Shown: one piece after another, positions 15,679-25,163 of the stretch
Position numbering within the stretch: position 1 is the stretch's first letter
Layout: each line of letters begins with the position of its first letter
Translations under genes and position numbers: made by a program
Source of the DNA: JALYNX01 sp963724825
GTDB lineage: Bacteria > Actinomycetota > Acidimicrobiia > Spongiisociales > ZC4RG35
NCBI GenBank assembly: GCA_963724825.1
Contig: CAVRWT010000002.1
Coordinates: 1 to 64,000, forward strand
Direction of reading: 5' to 3'
DNA length: 64,000 nucleotides
The notes under the pieces: model-generated
Seen by the model: only the letters and a program-made list of their open reading frames with translations
Databases searched by the model: none
What the model was told of the DNA's origin: nothing

Positions 15679-16647
15679 TCAGCCGCCAAACACCACCACC
15701 ACCAACCGACCCGTGGGGCCTTCGACCACGGCGACGCCCGCCCGGTCGTAGCCCGGCTCGTCGAGTTGGGCGAGGGCGGTTGGAGAATCGAGCATCCCGT
15801 CGAATGCGGCGGCAGAACTACTGGCAAGAGCCAGGTTCTCACCCGCCAAAGTCGGTCTGACGCCGGCAGCAGCCAGGTCGTCGAGGACACTTCCGCCCAC
15901 CGGGGTGTCCCGGGAGATGCGACCGGTCGTGTACATGGCGGCGGCCCGGGTCTCGGCGACATCGGTGAACACCGCGCTGGTGGTGAGAGCGCTCAGACCC
16001 TGGCCCGCCCGGTACTCGTTGATCCGGACCATCAGGTCGGCGACCTCGTCTCGGACCTGTCGGATCTCGTCCTCCGGGGCGGGCGGAATGATGATGATCT
16101 CGTTCCCTTCCGGCACCGCCCGGCTCGTCCCGAGAACCGATTGCAGGGCGGTCAATGAAGCCAGCACCTGACTCGAACCGACCGATTCGAAGGCCTGTTG
16201 GGGCAATGCGTCGGGCCCGGCGATTGCCTGGGCGACGGTGGAGTCCTCGATCGCCTGGTCCCAACTCGCGGGTAGCGGCAACACCCGTGCGAGATTGAGG
16301 ACGACCAGAAGTATGACGATGCCCCAACCGAGAGCCACCGCGGCGCCACCAACCCGGTTGATCATGGTGAGCCCGGGCAGATTCATCACCTTGGACAGGT
16401 AGCGAGCCGCGACGGCCATCGCCACGCCAAACAAGACGAAGAGGACGATCCCCGCTCCGATGGCGGCGACCTCCGGCGCCACCCCGAACCGATCGGAGAG
16501 GAACTCGCCGAGAGGGGCACTCAGCCGGAAGGCAATCCAGACCCCGAGGATGAGCCCAACCAGATCGAGGACCTCACGGACGAATCCCCGGGTCCAGCCT
16601 CGAACCAGGAGACCGGCAAGAACCAGGCCGAGTACAAAATCGAGCAT
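15679..16647 (-). CDS. CvpA family membrane domain fused to a CAP/SCP domain
   Basis: About 322 aa. Residues 1-140 hold four membrane helices with the CvpA pattern (LDFVLGLVLAGLLVRGWTRGFVREVLDLVG near the start). After a linker of about 70 residues, the last 120 residues form a bacterial CAP/SCP domain: RINEYRAGQGLSALTTS, DVAETRAAAMYTTG, GENLAL and YDRAGVAVVEG. The CAP part should be extracytoplasmic. CvpA was first linked to colicin V production; CAP proteins bind or cleave envelope targets. ATG 16647 is likely, although the frame starts at 16689. It follows alaX on the same strand. Confidence 0.78.
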   Translation of the reverse strand: MLDFVLGLVLAGLLVRGWTRGFVREVLDLVGLILGVWIAFRLSAPLGEFLSDRFGVAPEVAAIGAGIVLFVLFGVAMAVAARYLSKVMNLPGLTMINRVGGAAVALGWGIVILLVVLNLARVLPLPASWDQAIEDSTVAQAIAGPDALPQQAFESVGSSQVLASLTALQSVLGTSRAVPEGNEIIIIPPAPEDEIRQVRDEVADLMVRINEYRAGQGLSALTTSAVFTDVAETRAAAMYTTGRISRDTPVGGSVLDDLAAAGVRPTLAGENLALASSSAAAFDGMLDSPTALAQLDEPGYDRAGVAVVEGPTGRLVVVVFGG

Positions 16648-16770
16648 TACGGGTACTGGTACCTGGTATCCGCTCTTGATGCCCGGCAACGGTCGTCGGC
16701 TACCTGAGGTACATAGCGCATATGACGCTGGGCGACATCGCGTGTTGCGCGCCGTATTGGCTGAGGTCGG

Positions 16771-17499
16771 TCAGCCGATCTCGATCCGCATCCGCTTGTT
16801 CGCCTTCCCCTTGGACTCGGTCTTGACCACCCTCACCTCACCCACCTCGAGGGTGGAGGCGACATGGGTGCCACCGTCCGCCTGGCGATCGAGCCCGACG
16901 ATGTCGATCACACGAATCTCCTCGACCCACTCCGGGATCAGGTTCACCTTGGTCCGGATCAGGTCGGGATCCTTCAGGGCCTCACTGCGGGCCATGAACA
17001 CGACCTCGGTCGGATACCCCTTGGTCAGCTCCTCGTTCAGCTTTCGCTCCACCGTTTGGCCGAACTCGACCGAGATCCCGTCGAGCTCGAAGTCCATCCG
17101 GGCCACGCCCGGGTCCATGTTTCCCCCGGTCACCTTGGCCCCGAAGTCTCGAAATATCAGCCCGGACAAGGCGTGAAGCGCGGTGTGGGTCTTCATGGTC
17201 AGATAGCGCCGATCCCATTCGATGACGCCCTCGACTGCGGTCCCCGGATCGGGGAGCACCGCGTCCTCGGCAACCACGTGGAAGGGCTTGCCCTCTCGAC
17301 GGATGGTGTCGATCACCTCGACCTCGCCCCCATCCCAGCGGATCACCCCGACATCGCCAGGCTGACCGCCACCGCGGGCATAGAAGACCGTTCGATCGAG
17401 GAAGAGCCCGCCGTCGAGGACCTCGAGAACCCGGCCTTCGGCGCGCGCCAGATAGGAATCGGTGGCGGCGAGCTCTTCGATCGGTCCGGATCCGGCCAT
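16771..17499 (-). CDS. AlaX-type alanyl-tRNA editing protein
   Basis: 242 aa resembling the editing half of AlaRS. The zinc-site helix HTALH is near residue 104, YARGGGQPGDVG near 40, and the second zinc motif reads DGGTHVASTLEVG. AlaX proteins hydrolyse Ser- or Gly-tRNA(Ala) in trans. The usual Cys before GGTH is Asp here, so metal binding may be weaker or the ligand different. It lies 10 bases after the MBL hydrolase gene on the same strand. Confidence 0.85.
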   Translation of the reverse strand: MAGSGPIEELAATDSYLARAEGRVLEVLDGGLFLDRTVFYARGGGQPGDVGVIRWDGGEVEVIDTIRREGKPFHVVAEDAVLPDPGTAVEGVIEWDRRYLTMKTHTALHALSGLIFRDFGAKVTGGNMDPGVARMDFELDGISVEFGQTVERKLNEELTKGYPTEVVFMARSEALKDPDLIRTKVNLIPEWVEEIRVIDIVGLDRQADGGTHVASTLEVGEVRVVKTESKGKANKRMRIEIG

Positions 17500-17509
17500 G
17501 TTGCGGAGG

Positions 17510-18068
17510 CTACCGGGAGGTCGAGGCGTCAGGCACGAAGGGCTCCCCGTGGCCGGGCACGATCAGGGTGGCGACCTGGAGCACCCGCTCCCGGCCGACA
17601 TGAAGTGCATCCTGATCGGTGCCCAACCGATCGTCGTACGGAGCCTCTCGATACCACCAAAGGTGGGTGAAGGCGACCAGCTCGTCGCCGGCGCGCACCA
17701 TCGTCGTTATGTCCTGGGCGGTATGCCCCGGGGTTTCCCAGAGCGTCACGTCGGGCGCGACCTCAAAGCCCTCGGCCGGCCGGTCGTCCCAAGACGTCGC
17801 CCTTGTAGATGGCCCAGTGGTCGTGAACCCTGGCGTTGGGAAACAACGCGATGTTGATCGTGTGATCCGGGTGGTGGTGGGAGATCACGACGTCGGTGAT
17901 GTCCTCGGGCCGATACCCGAGGCGGTCGATCGGGTCGAGGATCACCGAGCGGGAGGCGACCATCCCGGGATCGACCACCACCAGCGAACTCCCGGAAACG
18001 ATGAGCGACACCGTGGAGGCGACCCGCTCGCCGCCATACCCTGCTGCAAGTACGTGAAATGTGGCCAC
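17510..18068 (-). CDS. MBL-fold metallo-hydrolase, frameshifted
   Basis: The N-terminal part has VVDPGMVASR and the metal motif SHHHPDH; the C-terminal part has ETPGHTAQDITTMV and VPGHGEPF. They lie in different frames. Removing one base from the A pair at 17791/17792 joins them smoothly as GDVWDDRPAEGFEV and gives about 185 aa. Overall it resembles small MBLAC1-like hydrolases with two metal ions. The start is GTG 18068. It is sandwiched between the anchored propeller-like gene and alaX, all on the minus strand. Confidence 0.78.
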
Positions 18069-18076
18069 GATTCACA

Positions 18077-19175
18077 TCATGGCGCGTTGAGGTTGAACGT
18101 GGCGAGACCGGTGAAGACATCCGCCGGCATCATCTGTCGGACAGTGCTGTCGCTGGTGTCGAGGACGAAGACACCATGCACCCCCGGGAATAGCGCATAT
18201 CTGCTGTCGGAGGACCACACGACCTGAGGCATTCCGGCGTGCTCCGAGGTGCTGGCGACCTCGATTCCCTCGTCGAGCGAGAACACCGTCAGCCCGTCCC
18301 CGGTCAGAGCGGCCACCCGGGTGCCGTCAGGGGAAAAAGTGGCATCGAGCAGCGAACTCGCACCTGTCGGGATCACGCGACTCGATCCATCGACGTTGAT
18401 CGAGGCCCAAGCCGTTGTCATCGACGGCAAGCCACCCGTTGGGGTCCGAGCCCAGGATGCGACCGGTGCCCAGCTGAGTCATGCTCGCCGAAGAAGTCGA
18501 AGAGGGCAACATCACTCACCGTCCTGGACGGCGACGCCCCACTCGCCCACGGCGGCGACGCCGCCTTCAATCCCGACCGCCTGTGCGACCAGCTCCGAGC
18601 TGGCGAGATTGCCCCGGGTTAACCAAAGTCTGGTCTCCCCGTCCTGCAACGTCGAGTACGCCAGCACCTCCGGGACGGAGTCATGCCAGGCATAGCCGGT
18701 GACATCGGGCGAAACGATCGCCGCCGCCTCCGGCACACCGGCGTAGAGGATGCTGGTCAGATCATCCGGCGGGGACCGGAACGAGCGTCGCCGAAAGTCG
18801 TCCCGAGCGGTCGAATTCCACTGGATCGGGTGGCGACGCGACCCCGAATGGAACCGACCTCACCGAGGGGTCGCCGCTCTGCGGCCAGATCACCATCTCC
18901 AGACTCCGTCCTTCGCCGCGCCTGGCGGCCATCAGTCCGTCTGGAAAGCCTGGGATCTCCTCTCCGATCCCGGAAATGGTCACCACACGAGTGTCCTGAA
19001 GGCCAACAGTCGAGGTGGTCGTGGACGGCTCCGGAGCGGTACTGGTGTCGAGAAACAGGACTGCCAGCCCGCCGCCGATCAGAAGTCCGGCCAGCAGCCA
19101 GACAAGGCCCTTGCGATTCGGCTTCGGCGGGGTCGAATCCCTCGCATCTTCCACGACATTTGATGCTCGAACCAC
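18077..19175 (-). CDS. membrane-anchored protein with propeller-like repeats, multiply frameshifted
   Basis: A single gene broken by about three indels (near 18770, 18512 and 18415). The order is a cytoplasmic tail, one membrane helix (GLVWLLAGLLIGGGLAVLFL), a Thr/Ser linker, then an extracellular region with blade-like elements such as GYAWHDSVPEVLAYS, LLDATFSPDGTRVAALTGDG and PQVVWSSDSRYALFPG. The last two look like beta-propeller strands. GTG 19175 is the preferred start. No known family is recognised. It is divergent from the ABC substrate-binding gene and first in the minus-strand set MBL-alaX-cvpA. Confidence 0.55.
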
Positions 19176-19306
19176 CCCGCCACGGTACGCCGAAACGGTC
19201 CTGAGAGGGTCGCTCAGGGTGCCGGAACCGAATTTGGGGTCTAAAGTCGCCCTACACGGCGCGGCTTCTAGTCGTGCCGCTCTGACCAAGTGGAGGAAGG
19301 AAACAC

Positions 19307-20656
19307 ATGAAAACAAAGAGAGGCCTCAAGCTTCTCACGGTTCTGGCTGTTCTTTCGCTGATCCTGGCTGCCTGTGGCGGCGGGGAAGAGGAAGGAACGA
19401 CGACCACCGCAGCTGCTGGTGCAACAAGCACCACGGCGGCGGCGGAAATGACCACGACCACGGCCGCAGCAGGCGCCCTCGGCGCCGTGACTGTTGCCGC
19501 TGGCGAGGCCGTCCAGATCCGTTCCCTCGAAGCGATTAGCGGCGAGGTGGCATTCCTCGGTACGCCGAACCAGAACTCAACCGAACTCGCTATTGCTGAC
19601 TACGGGCAGATCCAGGGTCACGACGTGACCTATGGGACCGGGCTCGACGACCTTTGTACCGCTGACGGTGGGCAGGCAGCAGCCGCTCAAATCGTCGCCG
19701 ATACCCAGGTAGTCGGCGTGATCGGGACCTCTTGCTCCGGCGCCGCCGCCGGTGCGATGCCCTCGATCTCGGATGCCGGACTGGTGATGATCTCACCGTC
19801 CAACACCTCACCATCGCTGACCTCTGACCTGCAGGGCAACGCGGCCGAGAACTACTTTCCCGGCTACTACCGCACGGCCCACAACGACCTCTTCCAGGGT
19901 CAGGCCGCGGCCGAGTTCCTGTACAACGAGATGGGCGTGACCAAGGCCGCCACCATTCATGATGGCGACCCCTACACCGAAGGCCTGACCACGGCGTTCG
20001 CCAATGCTTTCACTGAGCTAGGCGGAGAAGTCGTGGTTGCGACCTCCATGGTGAAGGGTGAGACCACCGACATGGTGCCGGTCCTGACCGAAGTTGCGGG
20101 TGGCTCACCTGAGGCCATTTTCTTCCCGGACTTCCAGCCCGAAGGCGACTACATCGTCCAGCAGATCGGTGGCGTCACCGGTCTCGAAGACGTGATCCTG
20201 ATGGGTGCCGACGGCCTCCTGGTTGACGGCTTCATGCAGCTCCCCGAGTCGAAGGACATGTACTTCTCCGGCCCGGACCAGCGCTATGGCACCAACAAGA
20301 ACGGGATCACCGGCAAGTCGGCCGACGAAGTGCTCGCTACCTACAACGAGACTTTCGGGGAAGCCCCATCGGCTGCTTTCTGGGCCCACGCCTACGACGC
20401 CACCGTCATGCTGCTTGCGGCGATCGACGCCGTTGCGGTTGATGACGGCGCCGGCAACCTGACCATCGACCGTCAGGCCTTGCGTGACCAGTTGAATAAC
20501 ACGTCGGGATTCGAGGGTCTGATCGGGACCCTGTCTTGCGACGAATTCGGTGATTGCGGTGCGACCAAGATCACCGTCGTCCAGAACACCGACCCCTCTG
20601 ACATCACAATTGGCAAGGCCAATGTGGTCTTCGAGTTCGAAGGCTCCGTTAGCTAA
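19307..20656 (+). CDS. branched-chain amino acid-type ABC transporter substrate-binding lipoprotein
   Basis: 449 aa. The N-terminus is a lipoprotein signal with lipobox LILAAC (Cys at 23). A Thr/Ala low-complexity linker runs to about residue 55, followed by a LivK-type periplasmic-binding fold (AQIVADTQVVGVIGTSCSGA, VMISPSNTSPSL, ASAFxxxYDA-like FWAHAYDATVMLL). It captures an amino acid or related small acid at the cell surface. An AGGAAGGAAACAC ribosome-binding site precedes the ATG. A strong terminator-like hairpin separates it from the permease genes. Confidence 0.92.
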   Translation: MKTKRGLKLLTVLAVLSLILAACGGGEEEGTTTTAAAGATSTTAAAEMTTTTAAAGALGAVTVAAGEAVQIRSLEAISGEVAFLGTPNQNSTELAIADYGQIQGHDVTYGTGLDDLCTADGGQAAAAQIVADTQVVGVIGTSCSGAAAGAMPSISDAGLVMISPSNTSPSLTSDLQGNAAENYFPGYYRTAHNDLFQGQAAAEFLYNEMGVTKAATIHDGDPYTEGLTTAFANAFTELGGEVVVATSMVKGETTDMVPVLTEVAGGSPEAIFFPDFQPEGDYIVQQIGGVTGLEDVILMGADGLLVDGFMQLPESKDMYFSGPDQRYGTNKNGITGKSADEVLATYNETFGEAPSAAFWAHAYDATVMLLAAIDAVAVDDGAGNLTIDRQALRDQLNNTSGFEGLIGTLSCDEFGDCGATKITVVQNTDPSDITIGKANVVFEFEGSVS

Positions 20657-20694
20657 GAGAATCACCCGTCTTCGGACGGATGACTGAATGAGAA

Positions 20695-20729
20695 AAAGCC
20701 CCGGTCCCCTCTGGGGGGACCGGGGCTTT
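20695..20729 (+). terminator. intra-operon terminator/attenuator after the substrate-binding gene
   Basis: A near-perfect 15-bp stem (AAAGCCCCGGTCCCC, loop TCTGG, then its complement) ends in TTTCTCT, a classic Rho-independent terminator. A small UUCG hairpin (20666-20679) lies just before it. It separates the highly expressed binding-protein gene from the permease and ATPase genes, so partial read-through probably sets their ratio. Confidence 0.85.
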
Positions 20730-20749
20730 CTCTATAGTCGCCCCACCTC

Positions 20750-21853
20750 GTGACGATCAACACCGAGATCAAGCCAACCAAGACCCGTGGGTTTCGCTTC
20801 AACTGGGTCGATTCCTTCCTTTGGTTCATCCGTGTCGCCGCAATCATCACGATCTCGATCGGGTTGTTCGGATCGATCCAGCTCTTCCTCAATGGCGAGG
20901 GCCCGACGATCGAGCAATGGAGGGACCTCATCATCTCCAGCATCAGCCAGGGTTCGATGTATGGGTTGATCGCCCTCGGCTATTCGATGGTCTATGGCGT
21001 CCTCGGATTCATCAACTTCGCCCACGGCGAAGTCTTCATGGCCGGAACCATGGTCGGATTTGTCGCCGCCACGCTCCTATCCGAAAACGGCACCTGGGAT
21101 GCCAATCCGATCTTGTCGATCCTGATCGTGCTGGTGGTTGCGATGGCGACCTCGATGATTACCGCGATGCTGATCGAAAAGATCGCCTACCGACGGCTGA
21201 GGGGAGCGCCCCGGCTCATCCCCCTGATCACTTCGATCGGGATCTCGTTCTTCCTTCAGTACACATTTGCTGGCTTGTTCGGTGTCGGTATTCACACCTA
21301 CCCATCGCTGCCCGGGACCCTCGGAGGGCGAGTCGAGATCAACGGCTTCCCCATCGAGACCACCAAGCTCATGGTGATCATCGTGGCCATCATTTCGGCG
21401 GCGGGCCTTTGGTACTTCGTGACCCGCACCAAGACCGGTCGTGCGGTGCGCGCGGTGGCCGAGGACAAGGAGATCGCCGGCCTGATGGGGATCGACGTCG
21501 ACCGAACCATCGTCACCACCTTCGCCATCGGAGGCGCTATGGCCGGGGTGGCCGCTTTGATGTGGGCGCTTCTGTTCCGCAGCGTCGATTTCAACACTGG
21601 TTTCACCCCCGGGATCAAGGCTTTCACCGCCGCCGTTCTCGGTGGTGTCGGCAACCTTCCCGGTGCCCTGCTCGGAGGCGTTTTGCTCGGCTTGTTCGAA
21701 GGAGTCGGCCCGCTTCTGATCCTGGCTGGACTGGGGATCCCTTCTGTGTCCCAGCTCAAGGACGTGGTCGCGTTCAGCGCTTTGATCCTGGTCCTGATCT
21801 TCCGGCCGTCCGGCCTCCTTGGTGAGCAACTCGGCTCCGAGGACCGGGTATGA
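20750..21853 (+). CDS. branched-chain amino acid-type ABC permease (LivH-like)
   Basis: 367 aa. After a longer N-terminal segment with one extra helix (residues 22-50), the LivH core begins at SSISQGSMYGLIALGYSMVYG, followed by INFAHGEVFMAG and, near the C-terminus, FNTGFTPGIKAFTAAVLGGVGNLPGA, all typical. It forms the membrane channel with the LivM-type protein. The start is GTG 20750, 21 bases after the hairpin. It overlaps the next gene by ATGA. Confidence 0.92.
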   Translation: MTINTEIKPTKTRGFRFNWVDSFLWFIRVAAIITISIGLFGSIQLFLNGEGPTIEQWRDLIISSISQGSMYGLIALGYSMVYGVLGFINFAHGEVFMAGTMVGFVAATLLSENGTWDANPILSILIVLVVAMATSMITAMLIEKIAYRRLRGAPRLIPLITSIGISFFLQYTFAGLFGVGIHTYPSLPGTLGGRVEINGFPIETTKLMVIIVAIISAAGLWYFVTRTKTGRAVRAVAEDKEIAGLMGIDVDRTIVTTFAIGGAMAGVAALMWALLFRSVDFNTGFTPGIKAFTAAVLGGVGNLPGALLGGVLLGLFEGVGPLLILAGLGIPSVSQLKDVVAFSALILVLIFRPSGLLGEQLGSEDRV

Positions 21854-23595
21854 GCTTCAAGACCACCGTGAGCCGAGGGCTGATTGCCGGTCTTTCGATG
21901 AGCTTCGTCGGCGCCATCGGCATGGTGGACACGTTCAACAACAAAGTGTTGATCTCACCCATCCTCACCATGGGGTATGCCGTCCTCTTCGGCCTCCCAT
22001 TCGTGATCGCCTGGATCTCGACCAAACGGGAGGTTCTCGAAGGGTTCGAGACTGAGCCACCCAACATCCGTGACGTCCTGAACGGGGCATTCATCGGACT
22101 GGTTGGCGGGGTCTCGACTTCGCTCTATCTGGTGTTGGTCAACTCAACTGACCTCACTAACACCTTCCCCAACATGGGGCCTCCGATGGTCAAGGAGATG
22201 ACCTTTGACAAGGAATTCTGGGTGGGTCTGGGGTTGCTGACCCTGGGAGCCCTGCTAGCCGGAGCCGCAGGGGGCGCCCTCCGACTCATCCCGGATCGGG
22301 CTCGGCGGGCCGTTGCCTATGGGGCGGTTTGGGTCTTAGGCCTTGCCTTCCTCGAACTGGTGGTCACCGACATCTTCAGCTTCATCCCGGCGCTCACCAA
22401 CTTCATCTATGCCCTCAACGGCGGGCTCAACATGTACGCCGCGGTGACCATCTTCGCCGTCGTAGCGGTGTTCGCCTACATCTTCGTTGGGGGCAAGAGC
22501 ATCCTGCGAGACCGGCTGGTCGGAACCGACCCCAAGGGCCGGTCGCGACCGACTTTGCTGGCTCTGATCCTCATAGTTGGAGGAATCGTGGTCATCCCGA
22601 TGATCGTTGGCGGGCTGATCAATGAGCTCTTGATCAACGTCTGCCTGCTCATGCTGATGGGCCTTGGCCTGAACATCGTGGTCGGCTACGCCGGCCTCCT
22701 CGACCTCGGTTATGTGGCCTTCTTTGCCGTTGGCGCCTACACCACCGCAGTGCTGACCTCGCCCACCAGCCCCACCTGGGATCTGGAACTCGGCTGGTGG
22801 GGCGCCCTCGGAGTAGCGATGCTCTTTGCGGTTATTGCCGGGATCCTGGTTGGTACTCCTGTGATCCGCATGCGTGGCGACTATCTCGCCATCGTCACCC
22901 TCGGTTTCGGAGAGATAGTCCGGGTCCTGTTGCTCTCGGACTGGCTCAAGCCCTTCTTCGGAGGCGCTCAAGGGATCCGGGGGATTCCCGGGATCCCCAT
23001 CTTCGGCGAAGAGATCTCCGGGGTGGATCCAGAGCTCTTTGTCTATTTCGCCGCGTTCTTCGTGTGCGTCGCCGTGTTCATCTCCTACCGGGTGCAAAAC
23101 GCCAGGATCGGCCGCGCCTGGGCCGCGATGAGAGAAGACGAGGACGTTGCCGAGGCGACCGGAGTGGGGACGGTGAGCGCCAAGCTCCTCGCCTTCATTT
23201 CCGGAGCGGTGATCGCCTCTTTCGCCGGCGCCCTGGTGAGCGCCAAGGTGGCCACTGTCTTCACCAACTCGTTCGATGTCCTGGTCTCCATCATCATCCT
23301 GGTGGTGGTGATCGTTGGTGGAATGGGCAGCATTCCGGGGGTCCTGGTCGGCTCCCTGGTTCTGGTCGGCGTGCTCGGAGGCCCCAAATCCCCCGGCCTG
23401 CTCGCCGAATTCGCCGAATACAAGCTGCTCATCTACGGATTTGTGCTGATTGTCATGATGCTGAAGCGACCGGAGGGCCTCATCCCTTCAGCCCGAAGAT
23501 CGAGGGAGCTCCATGTCGAAGACCTGAGCCAGGACGCCTGGCTCGACAAGGAGGGCAGATTCACCGAAGCCGCCACAGGGGAGGTCACCGCCTGA
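21850..23595 (+). CDS. branched-chain amino acid-type ABC permease (LivM-like)
   Basis: 581 aa, longer than the usual 320-420 because of an N-terminal membrane region of about 230 residues. The LivM core begins near LLMLMGLGLNIVVGYAGLLDLG and includes MRGDYLAIVTLGFGEIVR, GRAWAAMREDEDVAEATGV and VGGMGSIPGVLVGS. It pairs with the LivH-like protein. ATGA overlaps at both ends show tight translational coupling within the operon. Confidence 0.92.
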   Translation: MSFKTTVSRGLIAGLSMSFVGAIGMVDTFNNKVLISPILTMGYAVLFGLPFVIAWISTKREVLEGFETEPPNIRDVLNGAFIGLVGGVSTSLYLVLVNSTDLTNTFPNMGPPMVKEMTFDKEFWVGLGLLTLGALLAGAAGGALRLIPDRARRAVAYGAVWVLGLAFLELVVTDIFSFIPALTNFIYALNGGLNMYAAVTIFAVVAVFAYIFVGGKSILRDRLVGTDPKGRSRPTLLALILIVGGIVVIPMIVGGLINELLINVCLLMLMGLGLNIVVGYAGLLDLGYVAFFAVGAYTTAVLTSPTSPTWDLELGWWGALGVAMLFAVIAGILVGTPVIRMRGDYLAIVTLGFGEIVRVLLLSDWLKPFFGGAQGIRGIPGIPIFGEEISGVDPELFVYFAAFFVCVAVFISYRVQNARIGRAWAAMREDEDVAEATGVGTVSAKLLAFISGAVIASFAGALVSAKVATVFTNSFDVLVSIIILVVVIVGGMGSIPGVLVGSLVLVGVLGGPKSPGLLAEFAEYKLLIYGFVLIVMMLKRPEGLIPSARRSRELHVEDLSQDAWLDKEGRFTEAATGEVTA

Positions 23596-24381
23596 TGGCA
23601 CTGCTCGAGATCACCGGCTTGGAGAAGACGTTCGGAGGGTTGAAAGCTCTCGACGGGGTCGACTTCTCCATCGACGAGGGCGAGATCGTTTCGGTCATCG
23701 GCCCCAACGGGGCGGGGAAGACCTCGTTCTTCAACGTGATCTCGGGAATGTTCCCCCCCGACGCTGGATCCATCGTCTTCGATGGCACCGACCTGGCCGG
23801 GCACGAGCCAAACGAGATCACCGCCAGGGGCATTGCCCGCACCTTCCAGAATGTCAGACTCTTCCCCAATATGACGGTGCTGGAGAATGTGATGGTCGGC
23901 CAGCACTGCCGCACCAAGGCGGGGCTCTTCGGCGCCATCTTCACCACCCCTCGGCAACGCCGCGAGGAGAGGATGATCGAGGAGAAGGCCAAAGCGATCC
24001 TGGATTTCTTCGGCTCCCGACTCGCCGGCTACCGGCACGATCAGTTTGCCTACGTTCTTTCCTACGCCAACCGGAGACGCCTGGAGATCGCTCGGGCGAT
24101 GGCCACCGAGCCCCGTCTCCTCCTCTTGGACGAGCCGACCGCCGGTATGAACCCGAAGGAGACAGTCGAATTGACCGAGCTGATCGGCCAGCTCAGGAGC
24201 GTGATGGGGTTCACCGTCGTGGTCATCGAGCACGACATGAAGGTTGTCCGAGACGTTTCCGACCGGGTGGTGGTTCTCGACCACGGGGTAAAGCTGGCCG
24301 AGGGCTCCTACGACGAGATCTCGTCGAACGAGGCCGGTCATCGAGGCCTATCTGGGGCGCCCGGCGGAGCGAGACGAATGA
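23595..24381 (+). CDS. branched-chain amino acid-type ABC ATPase (LivG-like), frameshifted at the end
   Basis: About 261 aa when repaired. Walker A is GPNGAGKT, Walker B LLLLDEPTAGM, and the LivG features GIARTFQNVRLFPNMTVLENVM and VIEHDMKVV are present. The signature region reads LSYANRRRLEIARAM, a weakened ABC signature. Near 24336 an extra G throws the last codons out of frame; removing it gives EAVIEAYLGRPAERDE and a stop at 24381. As it stands the frame runs straight into the next ATPase, giving a false LivG-LivF fusion. The start overlaps livM by ATGA. Confidence 0.88.
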
Positions 24382-25100
24382 CCGATCGGATCCCGATTCT
24401 CGCCTTCAAGGACATCAATACCCATTACGGGCCTGCCCACATCCTCAAAGACGTCAATCTCGAGATATACGCCGGCGAGATGGTCTGCCTTCTTGGCGGG
24501 AACGCATCGGGCAAGACCACGACCCTCAAGACCATCCTGGGATACCTCAAGCCGACAACTGGAGCGATTTACCTCGAGGGTGAGGATGTCAACAGCTGGA
24601 CCACGGCGCAGCGGGTCGCCAAAGGGGTGACGATGGTTCCGGAGAACCGGCGGCTGTTCAAACGGATGACGGTCAGAGAGAACCTCGAGATCGGCGCCTA
24701 TCTCCGTCATGGTGAGGACCTCGAGGGGGATTACGACCGGGTCTTCGAGATCTTTCCCAGGGTCAAGGAGCGGTTGGGTCAGAAGGCCGGGACCCTCTCC
24801 GGAGGAGAGCAACAGATGGTTGCCATGGGACGGGCGCTCATGGCTCGGCCCCGGGTGCTTCTCATGGACGAGCCCTCGATGGGTCTCGCCCCGGTCCTGG
24901 TTGCCCAGAACTTCGAGATCATCCAGCGGATCAACGCCGCAGGGACGACGGTGTTCGTGGTCGAGCAGAACGCCAACATGGCGCTGTCGATCGCCGACCG
25001 GGGTTATGTGCTCCAGACCGGGAGAATCGTGCTCAACGACACCGCCCAGGCCCTGTTGGCCAACCCCCAGATGCGTGCCGCCTATCTAGGTGATGTGTAG
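24378..25100 (+). CDS. branched-chain amino acid-type ABC ATPase (LivF-like)
   Basis: 240 aa. Walker A is GGNASGKTT, signature TLSGGEQQMVAMGRAL, Walker B VLLMDEPSMGL, with the LivF hallmark MVPENRRLFKRMTVRENLEIGAY. It energises uptake together with the LivG-like ATPase. The start ATG 24378 overlaps the repaired stop of the preceding gene by ATGA. It is the last gene of the operon and is followed by GC-rich hairpins. Confidence 0.92.
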   Translation: MTDRIPILAFKDINTHYGPAHILKDVNLEIYAGEMVCLLGGNASGKTTTLKTILGYLKPTTGAIYLEGEDVNSWTTAQRVAKGVTMVPENRRLFKRMTVRENLEIGAYLRHGEDLEGDYDRVFEIFPRVKERLGQKAGTLSGGEQQMVAMGRALMARPRVLLMDEPSMGLAPVLVAQNFEIIQRINAAGTTVFVVEQNANMALSIADRGYVLQTGRIVLNDTAQALLANPQMRAAYLGDV

Positions 25101-25113
25101 GGCTAGCCCCCCT

Positions 25114-25156
25114 CGCCCGACCTCCGGCCGGGCGGTCCCCCCGCTTCGCAGGGGGA
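25114..25156. terminator. two GC-rich hairpins between convergent genes
   Basis: CGCCCG(25114-25119)/CGGGCG(25129-25134) and TCCCCC(25136-25141)/GGGGGA(25151-25156) form adjacent stems with 9-nt loops. They lie in the 63-bp gap between the livF-like gene and the convergent AI-2E family gene. No U-run follows, but position and symmetry fit a bidirectional terminator. Confidence 0.5.
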
Positions 25157-25163
25157 CAACCTG

